64,000 nt of DNA from Halobaculum limi (lineage in GTDB: Archaea; Halobacteriota; Halobacteria; Halobacteriales; Haloferacaceae), in assembly GCF_029490015.1 (NCBI RefSeq), contig NZ_CP120469.1, forward strand, positions 1 through 64,000, in the 5' to 3' direction. The position numbers and the translations under genes were made by a program. The notes beneath the pieces were generated by a model. The model worked only from the letters and a program-made list of their open reading frames with translations, was not told the DNA's origin and did no database searches. This document shows, piece by piece, positions 36,427 through 44,513 of this stretch. The first letter of the stretch is position 1, and each line of letters starts with the position of its first letter.

Positions 36427-37641
36427 ATGGATATCGCCGATATCGTCTCAGAGGACTACGTAGAGTTCCCACCGGACACGCCCGTCTCGAAGCTCGTGGG
36501 CGCGTTCGAGGATCCAACCGTCAGGGGAGTCGTGGTACACGGCGACGAGTACGAGGGAGTGGTCACCCGGAGACAACTCGCAACCTCACACCACCAACCC
36601 ACCGAGAAGGTGGGATCGCTCGTCTGGCACGTCCCTCGCCTCGACCCCCACGAGGACGTTCGCAAGGTCGCGCAACTGATGATCGACAGCGACGCCCACA
36701 TACTCCCAGTCTTCGAGGGGCGCGCCCTCCGCGGCGTCGTCACCGACGACGACATCTTGGAGGCCGTCCAGCCGTTCCTCGACGCGGCGACCGTCGAGGA
36801 GGCGTACACCGCCGACCTCGTCACGCTCGACCCCGAATCGACCTTCGGCGAGGCCCTCCACATCCTCCGGGAGAATCGGATCAGTCACGTCCCGGTCGTC
36901 GAAGACGACGCGGCGGTCGGAATCTTCAGCCTCTACGACCTGACTGGGCTCACCGTCCGCGCCTCGACGCAGAGCCAGGGTGGGAACGCGGGTGGGACGG
37001 ACTCGTTCGGCGGCAACATCTCCACCAGTACCGGTCGGGCACACGGCGGGTTCGGTGCCAGAGAGGGAGAGACCAGCCGAATTCTGGACCTTCCGGTTCG
37101 GGACGTGATGATCACTCCGGTACACACGATCCAACCGGATCAGACGCTCGATCAGGCCGTCGAAGGGATGTTCGCGATAGACGCTTCCTCGCTCGTCGTC
37201 ACGGGAGACGGGCGACCGTTTGGAATCGTCACGAAGACCGATATCCTCGATTCGCTCACCTGGGAAGCGGGTGGCAATCGCTCCGTTCAACTCTACGGTT
37301 CCGAACTTCTGGACGATATCCAGTACGAGGATATCGTGTCGATGATCGAAAAGTTCGACGACAGAGATCACGGGATGGCCGTCCTAGACGCGAAGATCCA
37401 CCTCCACGAACACGACGAGAAATTCCGCGGGACGCCGCTGTTACTCGCTCGTATCCGCCTGTACACGGACCAAGGCCTGTATATGGCGTCCGGAGAGGGG
37501 TATGGTGCGAAGCACGCCATCAACGAGGCACGAGACGTACTCGAACGTCAGATCCGTGAGCGCAAGACGTACGCCAAGAGCAAGAAGCCGCCGAGCGAGG
37601 AGTTCTGGGAGAAACGGTTCGGCTGGCTACTCGAGGAGTGA
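36427..37641 (+). CDS. Protein with four CBS domains
   Basis: A 404-residue cytoplasmic protein built mostly of CBS domains, which bind adenosine nucleotides and sense energy state. Two pairs are visible: residues about 5-115 and 120-180 (FRENRISHVPVVEDD-like spacing), then a linker rich in Gly and Ser (180-215), then a third CBS-type region starting at VRDVMITPVHTIQPDQTL. The C-terminal part (about 290-390) has the helical stretch HEHDEKF and AKHAINEARDVLERQIRERK, which resembles a ribosome-hibernation or RNA-binding dimer fold. The partner is unknown. A TATA-like TTTAAAT lies about 60 bases upstream. Confidence 0.88.
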   Translation: MDIADIVSEDYVEFPPDTPVSKLVGAFEDPTVRGVVVHGDEYEGVVTRRQLATSHHQPTEKVGSLVWHVPRLDPHEDVRKVAQLMIDSDAHILPVFEGRALRGVVTDDDILEAVQPFLDAATVEEAYTADLVTLDPESTFGEALHILRENRISHVPVVEDDAAVGIFSLYDLTGLTVRASTQSQGGNAGGTDSFGGNISTSTGRAHGGFGAREGETSRILDLPVRDVMITPVHTIQPDQTLDQAVEGMFAIDASSLVVTGDGRPFGIVTKTDILDSLTWEAGGNRSVQLYGSELLDDIQYEDIVSMIEKFDDRDHGMAVLDAKIHLHEHDEKFRGTPLLLARIRLYTDQGLYMASGEGYGAKHAINEARDVLERQIRERKTYAKSKKPPSEEFWEKRFGWLLEE

Positions 37642-37642
37642 C

Positions 37643-38089
37643 TCACCGTACCGCCTCGTCGATTCCTCTGGCGAACTCCTCAGCGCGTTGTGAGCCGACG
37701 AGGACTGCACGCCCGTCCGTCCGCTCGATCCAGACGCCCTCGGTACCACTGACGTTGTACGCGATTTTCCCGGGTGCCCAGCGGAGACCCCAACCGCCGA
37801 AATCACGAAGCGGCCGGTACTCCGTGGCTTCGTATCGCTCGATCTCTGACCAGGGAATGTGACGGAACGATCGATGAAGCGGCCACATCTTCAGATAGAT
37901 TCCGTCTGCGCGAACTTCTGTCTGGAGACGAAGACTGTAGACGAATCCAGCGACCACGCTCAGGATAAGGAGTCCTCCCCACGAGACGGGTCCCAACGCG
38001 AGCACGAAAACTGCGACTCCGCCGAGTAGTGCCCAGACCCACGGCTGACGAAACCGTTGGACTTCACGAAATACTGCTTCTTGTTCCAT
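37643..38089 (-). CDS. Two-helix membrane protein with PH-like domain
   Basis: A 148-residue protein: two adjacent hydrophobic segments (about 18-55) followed by a small beta domain with IPWSEIERYEATEYRP and GVWIERTDGRAVLVGSQRAEEFARGI. This resembles the bacterial PH-like domains that sit at membranes. It starts at a clear ATG and ends one base after the stop of the convergent CBS gene. Function is unknown. Confidence 0.85.
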   Translation of the reverse strand: MEQEAVFREVQRFRQPWVWALLGGVAVFVLALGPVSWGGLLILSVVAGFVYSLRLQTEVRADGIYLKMWPLHRSFRHIPWSEIERYEATEYRPLRDFGGWGLRWAPGKIAYNVSGTEGVWIERTDGRAVLVGSQRAEEFARGIDEAVR

Positions 38090-38208
38090 ACCTGTGTCGT
38101 ATGGAGTTGGAAGTGCTGGGTAATGGACTCTCCGGCGTTCGAGGGCTACTTGTGGGACGACGCTCTCTCGGTACGATGTACCTGTGACGGCTGGCGTCAA
38201 CCGCAGGG

Positions 38209-39528
38209 TTGTTTGTCTCCGCGCTGCGACCGCCGACCGTGTTGGGCCGCGCCACGCTTTCGTCGGTGCCGTCCACCGCCCTCCTCTCCGGACTCGTCGT
38301 TCCGGTCGGTGTTCTCTACTTGGGCTGGCCGATAGCGGTCGTTCTCGGGGTGTTCGTCCTCGAAGTGTGGGCCGTCGTCTTCTGGGCCATCGTGAAAATC
38401 CCGTTCGCAGCCAAGCGCCCCCGGAATATGATCGACGGAGACGACCGCCTCCTCGGTCCACTGCAGACGAAACGGGGATCACTCACTCTGCCGGGACCTC
38501 TCCCTCCGGTCTACCTTCGGAACATCCCGACGCTGCTCGTGACAGCGGGTTTCCTCGCGCCCCTCGAAGTCGGTGTGACGGTTCTCGTGTTCGCGTTCAC
38601 CGATCCGACGATCACCACTCCGGTCGTCGAACAGTTGTTGCTCGGTGGCGCGGGCGTGTTCCTCGCTGAAGGGATCGAGACCGTACGCGAGTACTTCCTC
38701 CGTAGCGGATTTCGCGAACACTCGGCGCGGTCAGTCGTCCTCGTACCATTCAAACGGCTCTTCGGCGTCGGAGCGCTGCTGTTCGTCGCGGGGCCGCTTC
38801 AGGGCTCCGCAGTGAGCGGTGAGGCCGTCCTCGGACTCGTCGTCATCGGCAAGTTGTGCTACGACCTCCGGCGGTTCCAGGTAGCGCGCAATCCCGATGC
38901 TCGGGGGCTGTTCTATCGCCTCTACGGGAGCGCCGAGACCGAACCGAACCCGGTCCCTGTCGAGGTCCCCCCGGGTGAGCCACTCGTCCGCGAACGACCA
39001 CCCCGGGGCGCGGCACTGTTCGACGCGATATACCGTGGTGTGACGTACACGCTCACGAGCGGCGTCCTTGTCGTGTACCTCGCGGCTGTATTCTTCCTCG
39101 TGTTCGGCGCGACGGCTGTCGGCAGCATCGCTCTCGGAATCGCTGCCGTGTTCGCGTGCGTCAGAGCGGGTTCGCGGTACCTGCGGTACGGGACCGTCGA
39201 GTATCGGGGGTACGACGGCACGCTCGTCGTCTACGACCGACTGCTTGGGGAGCCACAAGCCAGGCTCGAACGGACCGCAGTGACCGACGTCGAGGTAACT
39301 GGGGACACCATCGACAGCGTGTTTGACACACAGACGGTTCGCTTAAGCGGGGCAGACGACGGCGACACGCCACCAGTCCGACTCACGATCCCCGACCCCG
39401 AAGAACTGGATGGCGACGACGCCAACGCGAACTCTTCGGTATCACTCGTCCACGTCCGCGCGCATCGGGCACTGGTCGACGCCCTCGGCGTCAGTTGGCA
39501 CTTGGACGAGTCGACCGGTTCGGCGTAG
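38209..39528 (+). CDS. Polytopic membrane protein (DUF6498-like)
   Basis: A roughly 439-residue protein with about eight membrane segments in two groups (residues 25-60, 105-220, 290-345), a central loop (225-290) and a soluble C-terminal domain (345-439) rich in beta strands and Asp. The pattern VFVLEVWAVVFWAIVKIPFA is typical of DUF6498 membrane proteins. The start is uncertain: TTG 38209 gives the frame used here, and GTG 38239 is an alternative. Transport or structural roles are both possible. No catalytic motif is visible. Confidence 0.8.
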   Translation: MFVSALRPPTVLGRATLSSVPSTALLSGLVVPVGVLYLGWPIAVVLGVFVLEVWAVVFWAIVKIPFAAKRPRNMIDGDDRLLGPLQTKRGSLTLPGPLPPVYLRNIPTLLVTAGFLAPLEVGVTVLVFAFTDPTITTPVVEQLLLGGAGVFLAEGIETVREYFLRSGFREHSARSVVLVPFKRLFGVGALLFVAGPLQGSAVSGEAVLGLVVIGKLCYDLRRFQVARNPDARGLFYRLYGSAETEPNPVPVEVPPGEPLVRERPPRGAALFDAIYRGVTYTLTSGVLVVYLAAVFFLVFGATAVGSIALGIAAVFACVRAGSRYLRYGTVEYRGYDGTLVVYDRLLGEPQARLERTAVTDVEVTGDTIDSVFDTQTVRLSGADDGDTPPVRLTIPDPEELDGDDANANSSVSLVHVRAHRALVDALGVSWHLDESTGSA

Positions 39529-39582
39529 CGAGAGTCGCCGTCGTCGTTGTGAGTGTGCTCACGCCACTCCGTCACACGAATG

Positions 39583-39624
39583 CAAGGAGGAAGCCCACGG
39601 CTTTAGCCGTGGGAGGAATCCGAC
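39583..39624. mobile_element. Orphan element-end stem-loop (TTTA loop)
   Basis: A perfect 8-bp stem, CCCACGGC (39594-39601) and GCCGTGGG (39606-39613), encloses a TTTA loop. The frame GCAAGGAGGAAG...GAGGAATCCGAC matches the orphan stem at 22363. There is no tnpB nearby. The TAA stop of the minus-strand gene ending at 39603 lies in the loop. Confidence 0.55.
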
Positions 39625-40067
39625 TCTCGCTTGGAGCGAAGCGATGCGAGGCCGTAGGCCCCGCCCGCCGAGACGAAGCCAGCGACGCCCGTGGCGGCGA
39701 GGTAGATGGTCGCTCTGAACCCAGGTTCGAAGACGGGGATCGCTACAAACGCACCGACCGCGACACAGAGACAGACGTACGCGAGGTATCGGTCGTACAC
39801 GGCGGGGTAGTCGAGTTCGCTCAGGGCTTCACTCGCTGATTCACCGGACCGCGCTCGCCGCCGGGTGAGCCCGCTGTCGGTTTCTTCGGCGATGAATCGG
39901 AGTCGGACTCGGGCCGCGAAGAGGCCCAGCGTGCCCCCACCGAGCAGCGCTTCACGGAAGTCGATGTGAACGACGATTGGGAGTACTGCCCCGAGAAGAA
40001 CGCAACAGACGGCGAGCGCGACCGCTTCAGCGAGGTCACGACCCAAGAGAGGACGAGACCCTACCAC
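39603..40067 (-). CDS. Membrane protein whose stop lies in an element end
   Basis: A 154-residue protein with four hydrophobic segments, in two pairs separated by a charged loop (RFIAEETDSGLTRRRARSGESASEALSEL is cytoplasmic-like). The GTG start at 40067 is the best candidate, because upstream sequence in the same frame is Ser/Arg-rich. The last residues, KRESDSSHG, are encoded partly by the orphan stem-loop at 39594-39613, and the TAA is in its loop. The original C-terminus may have been replaced. It probably forms an operon with the next PH-like membrane gene upstream. Confidence 0.72.
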   Translation of the reverse strand: MVGSRPLLGRDLAEAVALAVCCVLLGAVLPIVVHIDFREALLGGGTLGLFAARVRLRFIAEETDSGLTRRRARSGESASEALSELDYPAVYDRYLAYVCLCVAVGAFVAIPVFEPGFRATIYLAATGVAGFVSAGGAYGLASLRSKRESDSSHG

Positions 40068-40146
40068 GGGCCCACTCCGGAACGATGGGTGATACGCTCG
40101 CGTACGGGTGTGGAACCTGGGGATGAACGATAGTGCTGAAGAGTGG

Positions 40147-40941
40147 TCAATGGAGGTACTGTTGCTGCCGCGTCTGTTCGAACGTCTGTCCCAACGCTTG
40201 GGCCGCCGCAGCATCTGCACACGACACTCGATACTCACTGTGGACGAAGTACTGGCGTCGCAGTCGGACTGTATCGTCACGAATGGAGACGGAGAGCCGA
40301 TCCCACGGGACGTACGTAGCCCCGAGTGGTTGCTCCTCGTCGAAGACGACTCCAGAGTCAATGACGGTCAGGGAGCGGGTTTGTTCGCCAGAGAACTGCG
40401 CGGCGACGGCCATCACAATCGCCGCTCCTGCCGCACCGCCGATGTCGAGTTGTCCCAGTGCCGCCGTGATCACGAGGAACACCGGGATCGCGCCTACAGC
40501 AAGTGGGAGACCGTACCATCGAGTGACAAAAGTCGCCTCGGCGGTCGCGTGTGCCTGCTCTGTCCGCGCGCGTTGCTGACCGCGATGTGCCGTCCCCGCG
40601 ACTATCGGGACGATTCCGACACCGACAGCGACGATAGCCCGAACGACAGTCGCTCGTGTGAGTCCGAACTGGCCTGTCGCCGCCGCTACGACGACTGCGG
40701 TGGCCGGTGCAGCGATGGCGACGCCGAACGCGACGTCGGCTTTCCGAGTGACCGCAGTCTCGAGTCGCTCGGGAACTTGGCCGATACCGACCCACCCGAA
40801 CAGTGCGGCGAGGAGTCCGAGTGCGATACCACCTCCTGGGGCGGTTGGCCACAAAATGGGTTGAAATAACCCGACGATAGCACCGGTCGAGACCGCGAAT
40901 GCGACGGGGAGGGGTCCAGTAGCGGGGACGCGAGCGCGCAC
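40147..40941 (-). CDS. Membrane protein with C-terminal PH-like domain
   Basis: A roughly 264-residue protein with six hydrophobic segments in its first 185 residues and a soluble end domain. That domain starts near VIDSGVVFDEEQPLGATYVPWDRLSVSIRDD and contains repeated Tyr/Val strands, as in membrane-linked PH-like domains. The GTG start at 40941 is plausible but a longer frame cannot be excluded. Two other membrane proteins in this region (37643, 38209) have a similar C-terminal domain, so they may be related in function. Confidence 0.75.
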   Translation of the reverse strand: MRARVPATGPLPVAFAVSTGAIVGLFQPILWPTAPGGGIALGLLAALFGWVGIGQVPERLETAVTRKADVAFGVAIAAPATAVVVAAATGQFGLTRATVVRAIVAVGVGIVPIVAGTAHRGQQRARTEQAHATAEATFVTRWYGLPLAVGAIPVFLVITAALGQLDIGGAAGAAIVMAVAAQFSGEQTRSLTVIDSGVVFDEEQPLGATYVPWDRLSVSIRDDTVRLRRQYFVHSEYRVSCADAAAAQALGQTFEQTRQQQYLH

Positions 40942-41041
40942 AGTTTCGAGTGTATAACTGGCGACATAATACCGATGGGTTCGATCGCTGTCGTGCGACG
41001 GGCCAGTCGTACAGTCGGGTGCAATAGCTCAGTCGTACTGC

Positions 41042-41440
41042 CTACTCTCGCTCAGTCACGCCGACACCGACCGCGACGTGTTCCTGGCCCAAGCCACCGC
41101 GCACGGTGTCGAGGACGTCGTCGACGAACTCTGCAGCTATCTCGAAACCAGCGTCGGCACTGTCGCTCCACTACGTATCACCCAAGACTCCATTGCTACT
41201 CAAGGCGAACACGTACGTATGGTGTCAAAACGGTACCACCGCTGTAACCTCGACGGCAGGGATTTTGCGAGGGGTGACAGACTCGAAGGCCACGTCGAGC
41301 GTCGGAACCCGAACGAGGATCTCCACAGGTGGGTCGTCGCCGAATCTTCCGAGCGAGACCTCACGTTCGAGTGATCGTGCTCGTTCCTCGTCTCGAACCG
41401 CGACGGGGTGACGCGTCGGATATGCGAAGTCGATCTGCAC
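41042..41440 (-). pseudogene. Probable decayed gene with two in-frame stops
   Basis: One minus-strand frame reads as coherent protein in two parts. The first (41440 to 41228) contains EREVSLGRFGDDPP and an alternating hydrophobic strand pattern (VEILVRVPTLDVAF) and ends at TGA (41225-41227). The second, after a further TAG (41171-41173), contains ADAGFEIAAEFVDDVLDTVR and ends at TAG 41042. Composition is haloarchaeal in both parts. The plus strand of the same stretch is also open, so strand choice is not certain. I do not recognise the family. Confidence 0.4.
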
Positions 41441-41802
41441 CCGCTCCCTGGAAGCCGGCCGCCTACTCGACTGCCGTCTTGCTCCTCGCGTCCGTCGTGC
41501 CGTCACCGCTCGAACGACGGTCCGAGTGGGATCGCGTGGGTCCGGACAAGTTCCTGCACCTCGTCGGACACGCGGGGCACTCCGTGACGCTCGCGAACGC
41601 ACTCAGGGCCGAACGATACACCGACCGAGAGGCGGCGATTCTCGCGGTTGCGCTGTCGACGACGCTGAGCCTCGCGAGCGGTCGTCTCCAGCGGTGGGTT
41701 CCCGGGCGAGCCTTCGAGTACGAAGACGTCGTCGCTGGGCTGATCGGTTCGGCCCTCGGCGTGTCGTGGTGGTACGTGACCACCGACTCGGAGGGCGAAT
41801 AG
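41422..41802 (+). CDS. VanZ-like small membrane protein
   Basis: A 126-residue membrane protein with three to four hydrophobic segments and the VanZ-type motif DKFLHLVGHAGHSV after the first helix. A later motif, GRAFEYEDVVAGLIGSALG, matches the acidic stretch before the final helix of VanZ-like proteins. The family role is unclear outside teicoplanin resistance; in archaea it is a generic membrane protein. ATG 41422 follows GTCGGAT; upstream sequence in frame is Arg-rich and rejected. Confidence 0.8.
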   Translation: MRSRSAPAPWKPAAYSTAVLLLASVVPSPLERRSEWDRVGPDKFLHLVGHAGHSVTLANALRAERYTDREAAILAVALSTTLSLASGRLQRWVPGRAFEYEDVVAGLIGSALGVSWWYVTTDSEGE

Positions 41803-41887
41803 GGCACGACGGGTGAGAGTTCGACGCGGTAGTGTGGCCAACGACGACTAGATGGCGTGGACACCACGCCGGTCCACACGGTCGCGC

Positions 41888-42277
41888 TCAGTTCTGTGGC
41901 TCCTCGGGTGTCCGAGAGACCGCTCCCGAGAGCAACGAGTCCGCGAGGCGTTCGGCTACTTCGGGAGTGAGCGTCCCCGCTATCTCTAGCGCCTGCCGTT
42001 CGTAGTCGTCGAGGTCGAGAACGCCACGGAAGAACCACGAGAGCGCCACGTACGTCTCGTGGAGTTCGGCCGCCCGTTCGCGACCGGGTTCGGTCAGCGA
42101 CGCTCCCTTGTACGGTTCGTACTCGACGAGGCCGTCTTCGGCGAGCGCTTTCATCATCTCAGTTGCGGACGCCGGTGTCCGGTCGAGTCGGGCGGCGACC
42201 GTGCCCGTCTGTATCGGTGGCTCTCGTTGGTGTTCGCAGATGTACAGCGCGAGTAGGTATTGCGTCGAGTTACTCAT
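41888..42277 (-). CDS. DtxR/SirR-type transcription regulator
   Basis: A 129-residue protein with the N-terminal winged helix of the DtxR/MntR family: TGTVAARLDRTPASATEMMKAL, then LVEYEPYKGASLTEPGRERA. The dimerisation part follows, but there is no C-terminal SH3-like domain. The usual metal ligands near C-X2-E-H are replaced (ALEIAGTLTPEV where LEH-type residues are expected), so metal response is not assured. It is divergent from a NifU-like Fe-S gene, and the intergenic DNA holds three TTAGG/CCTAA-type boxes, one next to its own promoter. This suggests control of iron or Fe-S supply and autoregulation. Confidence 0.88.
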   Translation of the reverse strand: MSNSTQYLLALYICEHQREPPIQTGTVAARLDRTPASATEMMKALAEDGLVEYEPYKGASLTEPGRERAAELHETYVALSWFFRGVLDLDDYERQALEIAGTLTPEVAERLADSLLSGAVSRTPEEPQN

Positions 42278-42366
42278 CGCTCGCTCCCTCATCGGGTGTT
42301 CGCGGGGTCACTGCTCCCGCCGCGCGCTCCGCCGACGGGACCGTAGTCTGTCGAACGCGCATATTT

Positions 42367-42384
42367 TTCGGTTAGCCTAAAACA
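42367..42384. promoter_or_regulatory. DtxR-type box 1, near the regulator promoter
   Basis: The sequence TTCGGTTAGCCTAAAACA holds a TTAGCCTAA core and overlaps the AT-rich promoter-like stretch (AAAAATATG on the minus strand) of the dtxR-like gene. It lies about 90 bases upstream of that start, which would allow autoregulation. Confidence 0.55.
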
Positions 42385-42484
42385 TCAAAGGTCTGTCGGT
42401 GCGACGGGACCGCGGATGCGGCGCGTGCCGGCACGGGCCGACTGCTCGACTCGCAATCAGTCAAATTACAACACGAATGGGCTA

Positions 42485-42502
42485 TTTTAGGTTGCTCAAA
42501 AC
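42485..42502. promoter_or_regulatory. DtxR-type box 2
   Basis: TTTTAGGTTGCTCAAAAC: a TTAGG half-site with an imperfect mirrored half. It is spaced 28 bases from box 3 (start to start), placing them on almost the same DNA face nearly three turns apart. Confidence 0.5.
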
Positions 42503-42512
42503 CAATTTTTGT

Positions 42513-42530
42513 GGTTTAGGCTTCCCAAAC
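42513..42530. promoter_or_regulatory. DtxR-type box 3, upstream of NifU promoter
   Basis: GGTTTAGGCTTCCCAAAC: a TTAGG half-site with an imperfect mirrored half, directly upstream of the TATA-like element (ATATTATAAT, 42537-42546). A bound repressor would block TFB/TBP binding. Confidence 0.55.
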
Positions 42531-42536
42531 TGGACA

Positions 42537-42546
42537 ATATTATAAT
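42537..42546 (+). promoter_or_regulatory. TATA box of the NifU-like gene
   Basis: ATATTATAAT is centred about 29 bases before ATG 42571, the distance expected for a leaderless haloarchaeal transcript. Confidence 0.6.
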
Positions 42547-42570
42547 GTCTCGCCCCATTGGTCAACGTGT

Positions 42571-42897
42571 ATGAGTGCACAAGGGCTCGAACGGCGAACG
42601 GCGAACTACCTGAGCAACCACGTCCCGCAGATCCAGCAACACGGCGGCCACTTCGAGATCGAAGATGTGAACGAAGAGACCGGTGAGGTCACCGTGGCCA
42701 TCGGCGGCGCGTGTTCTGGTTGTGGCATCGCGCCGATGACGATCAAGGCCATCGAGCGTCGTCTTCCCGAAGACCTCGACGAGGTGACATCGGTAACGGT
42801 CCGCCGCGCGGGCGGCCCGCGAGCGGCGGTGATGCCGAACAAGACGGACGAGATGGAAGAGATGAACGAGTACGAGGACTACTCGCCGCCGTTCTAA
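42571..42897 (+). CDS. NifU C-terminal-domain Fe-S scaffold/carrier protein
   Basis: A 108-residue protein with a NifU-type C-terminal domain that binds an Fe-S cluster through the CSGC cysteine pair of GGACSGCGIAPMTIKAIE. It is thought to carry clusters to target proteins in the cytoplasm. The acidic tail (EEMNEYEDYSPPF) is typical of haloarchaea. It stands alone behind a strong TATA box and two DtxR-type boxes, so expression is likely tied to iron. The nearby Rieske protein is a possible cluster recipient, by position only. Confidence 0.92.
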   Translation: MSAQGLERRTANYLSNHVPQIQQHGGHFEIEDVNEETGEVTVAIGGACSGCGIAPMTIKAIERRLPEDLDEVTSVTVRRAGGPRAAVMPNKTDEMEEMNEYEDYSPPF

Positions 42898-42978
42898 TCG
42901 AAACCGGCGTCTAATCGTGCCCCGATCGACACGCCCGTGCCGGGTGGTCGTCTGGGCCGCCTTTCTGGGCTCCCGAAC

Positions 42979-43815
42979 TCACTCTTCGGGCCGGGGAAAC
43001 GCGACGAACGTCTGCTGTTCGATGGTGAACGGGTCGTACACCGACTGGTGACACGGACAGTACACGAGATCGCTCGCGCCAAACCGGGCGCTCTGTTCGG
43101 TCGTTTTGTACCCGGGGACACAACAGAAGTGCGTACATTTGTTGAGGAACGCGATGACGCCGTCTTGCGTGCTCGCCGCCAGCCACTCGTCGTCTGCGGC
43201 CAGTCGTTCGACGACCGGGCTTCGAATGATCTGCACTGGTAACGGCTGTTCGACATCCTGTGAGCGCCACTCTGCGACGGCGGGTTTACCGAGGCCTGCC
43301 TCCCCGATATTATTGCCCCACGTCTCGTAATCGTCGAAATCGGAGATATTGACTCGGTCTCCAGGGGTCACGTTGGTCTCTTGCCATTCGTACGGGGGGT
43401 TGTTCGTGTACCTGAGGAAGTCGTCTTGGTCGGCGTCCGGGACGACACCCTCGGCATTCTGCACACCGCAGTACTGGAACCACTCGCTAGAGTAGGTAAC
43501 ACCGCCGAGTTCCATCTCTGCGACCGCAACCGTGCGTCCACCCTGCTGAATCTCAGTGACCGTGGGCCAGATGCCGCGGATGAATCCCTCGTCGTCGATT
43601 CGGATCGGAACCTGTGGCATCCCGCGCGGGGCGGGGCCGTCGACCAACGTGTTGCCGAAATACTGCGTGATGCCGCCGCCAGCCCCCTGTGGACTGGTCG
43701 CCGAGTTGACGACGGCGCTGCCGGTGGCTCCGAACCCTACCAGTACCGCGCCGCCCAACACGCCCTTCACGAACCGTCGTCGCCCCGACTCACTGGGGTA
43801 CTTGTCTTCGTCCAT
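42979..43815 (-). CDS. Rieske [2Fe-2S] protein, Tat-exported
   Basis: A 278-residue electron-transfer protein. The N-terminal twin-arginine signal is GRRRFVKGVLGGAVLVGFGATG. The C-terminal Rieske domain has the cluster motifs CTHFCC and CPCHQSVYDPF. In the first box the usual glycine before the second cysteine is replaced by cysteine (CTHFCC versus CTHxGC). It would act outside the membrane with a cytochrome b-type complex, but no cytochrome b gene is seen next to it in this window. ATG 43815 is chosen because the Tat motif follows at a normal distance. Confidence 0.92.
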   Translation of the reverse strand: MDEDKYPSESGRRRFVKGVLGGAVLVGFGATGSAVVNSATSPQGAGGGITQYFGNTLVDGPAPRGMPQVPIRIDDEGFIRGIWPTVTEIQQGGRTVAVAEMELGGVTYSSEWFQYCGVQNAEGVVPDADQDDFLRYTNNPPYEWQETNVTPGDRVNISDFDDYETWGNNIGEAGLGKPAVAEWRSQDVEQPLPVQIIRSPVVERLAADDEWLAASTQDGVIAFLNKCTHFCCVPGYKTTEQSARFGASDLVYCPCHQSVYDPFTIEQQTFVAFPRPEE

Positions 43816-44012
43816 AGTCTCTCCCGAACGGGCCGAGGCCAGCGACGCCACTCCGATCACACGCGCCGCGAGCGACTTGGTCACGTTCGATTATTTCCAT
43901 ACGTTCTCTGACATCATAGCGGTTGCGCGGCGAGACGAGAGCGTCGCACTCGTCGTCGTCCATTCGTACGCGCGCCGTTCGAACCGGGGGCCTCGGTCGA
44001 TTTCCAGCGACG

Positions 44013-44438
44013 TCAATCGGCGTACGTCGACGCAGCGCGGGCGCCCTCTGAGCGGCAGCAGCCGTCGGTGTGACCGCCCTCCGCGTCGTTCACGGCGAGG
44101 TCGGTCATCTGGTCGAACGCCGACAGCGGATCGTTGTCGAACTTCCAGCGAAGCCGCGCACGGGCGAGTAAACTGAGTCGCCGCCGCATCGTCAGCGTTG
44201 GCCGAGTCGACAGCACGTCGTAGCCGTGGTCGCAGACGAGGCGCCGCAGCGTCGCCCGTTCGTCCGCCAGTCCGCCGACCGCGCCCGCCGATTGCTCGGG
44301 CTTCGTCGCTTCGAGGCGCGTGATTGGGGTGTCGCGACGGGCTGATTCCTCGGCGTCCTCGGTCACCTCGACGGGGCCGGCCGAGTCGAGGGCGTCGACG
44401 ACGAGCGTCACCACCACGCTCCCGCCGAACAGTCGCAC
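44013..44438 (-). CDS. Hypothetical protein
   Basis: A 141-residue protein starting at GTG 44438 with a short hydrophobic strand (VRLFGGSVVVTLVVDALDSAG). It ends with a cysteine-containing tail (HTDGCCRSEGARAASTYAD). The middle has TRPTLTMRRRLSLLARARLRWKFD followed by an acidic stretch. Codon use and composition fit a real haloarchaeal gene. No domain or motif is recognised, and the start is uncertain. It lies between the Rieske gene and the winged-helix regulator. Confidence 0.6.
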   Translation of the reverse strand: MRLFGGSVVVTLVVDALDSAGPVEVTEDAEESARRDTPITRLEATKPEQSAGAVGGLADERATLRRLVCDHGYDVLSTRPTLTMRRRLSLLARARLRWKFDNDPLSAFDQMTDLAVNDAEGGHTDGCCRSEGARAASTYAD

Positions 44439-44513
44439 ATCGGCGCGGTCCTGACGGTCAGATGTCGTCTCGCGAGGCCGCCTCGTCCACCCACTCGACC
44501 CGAACGACGGCGA

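Noticed and set aside
41078-41374. Plus-strand 98-residue ORF
   Set aside because: The minus strand of the same stretch reads more coherently, though strand choice is uncertain.
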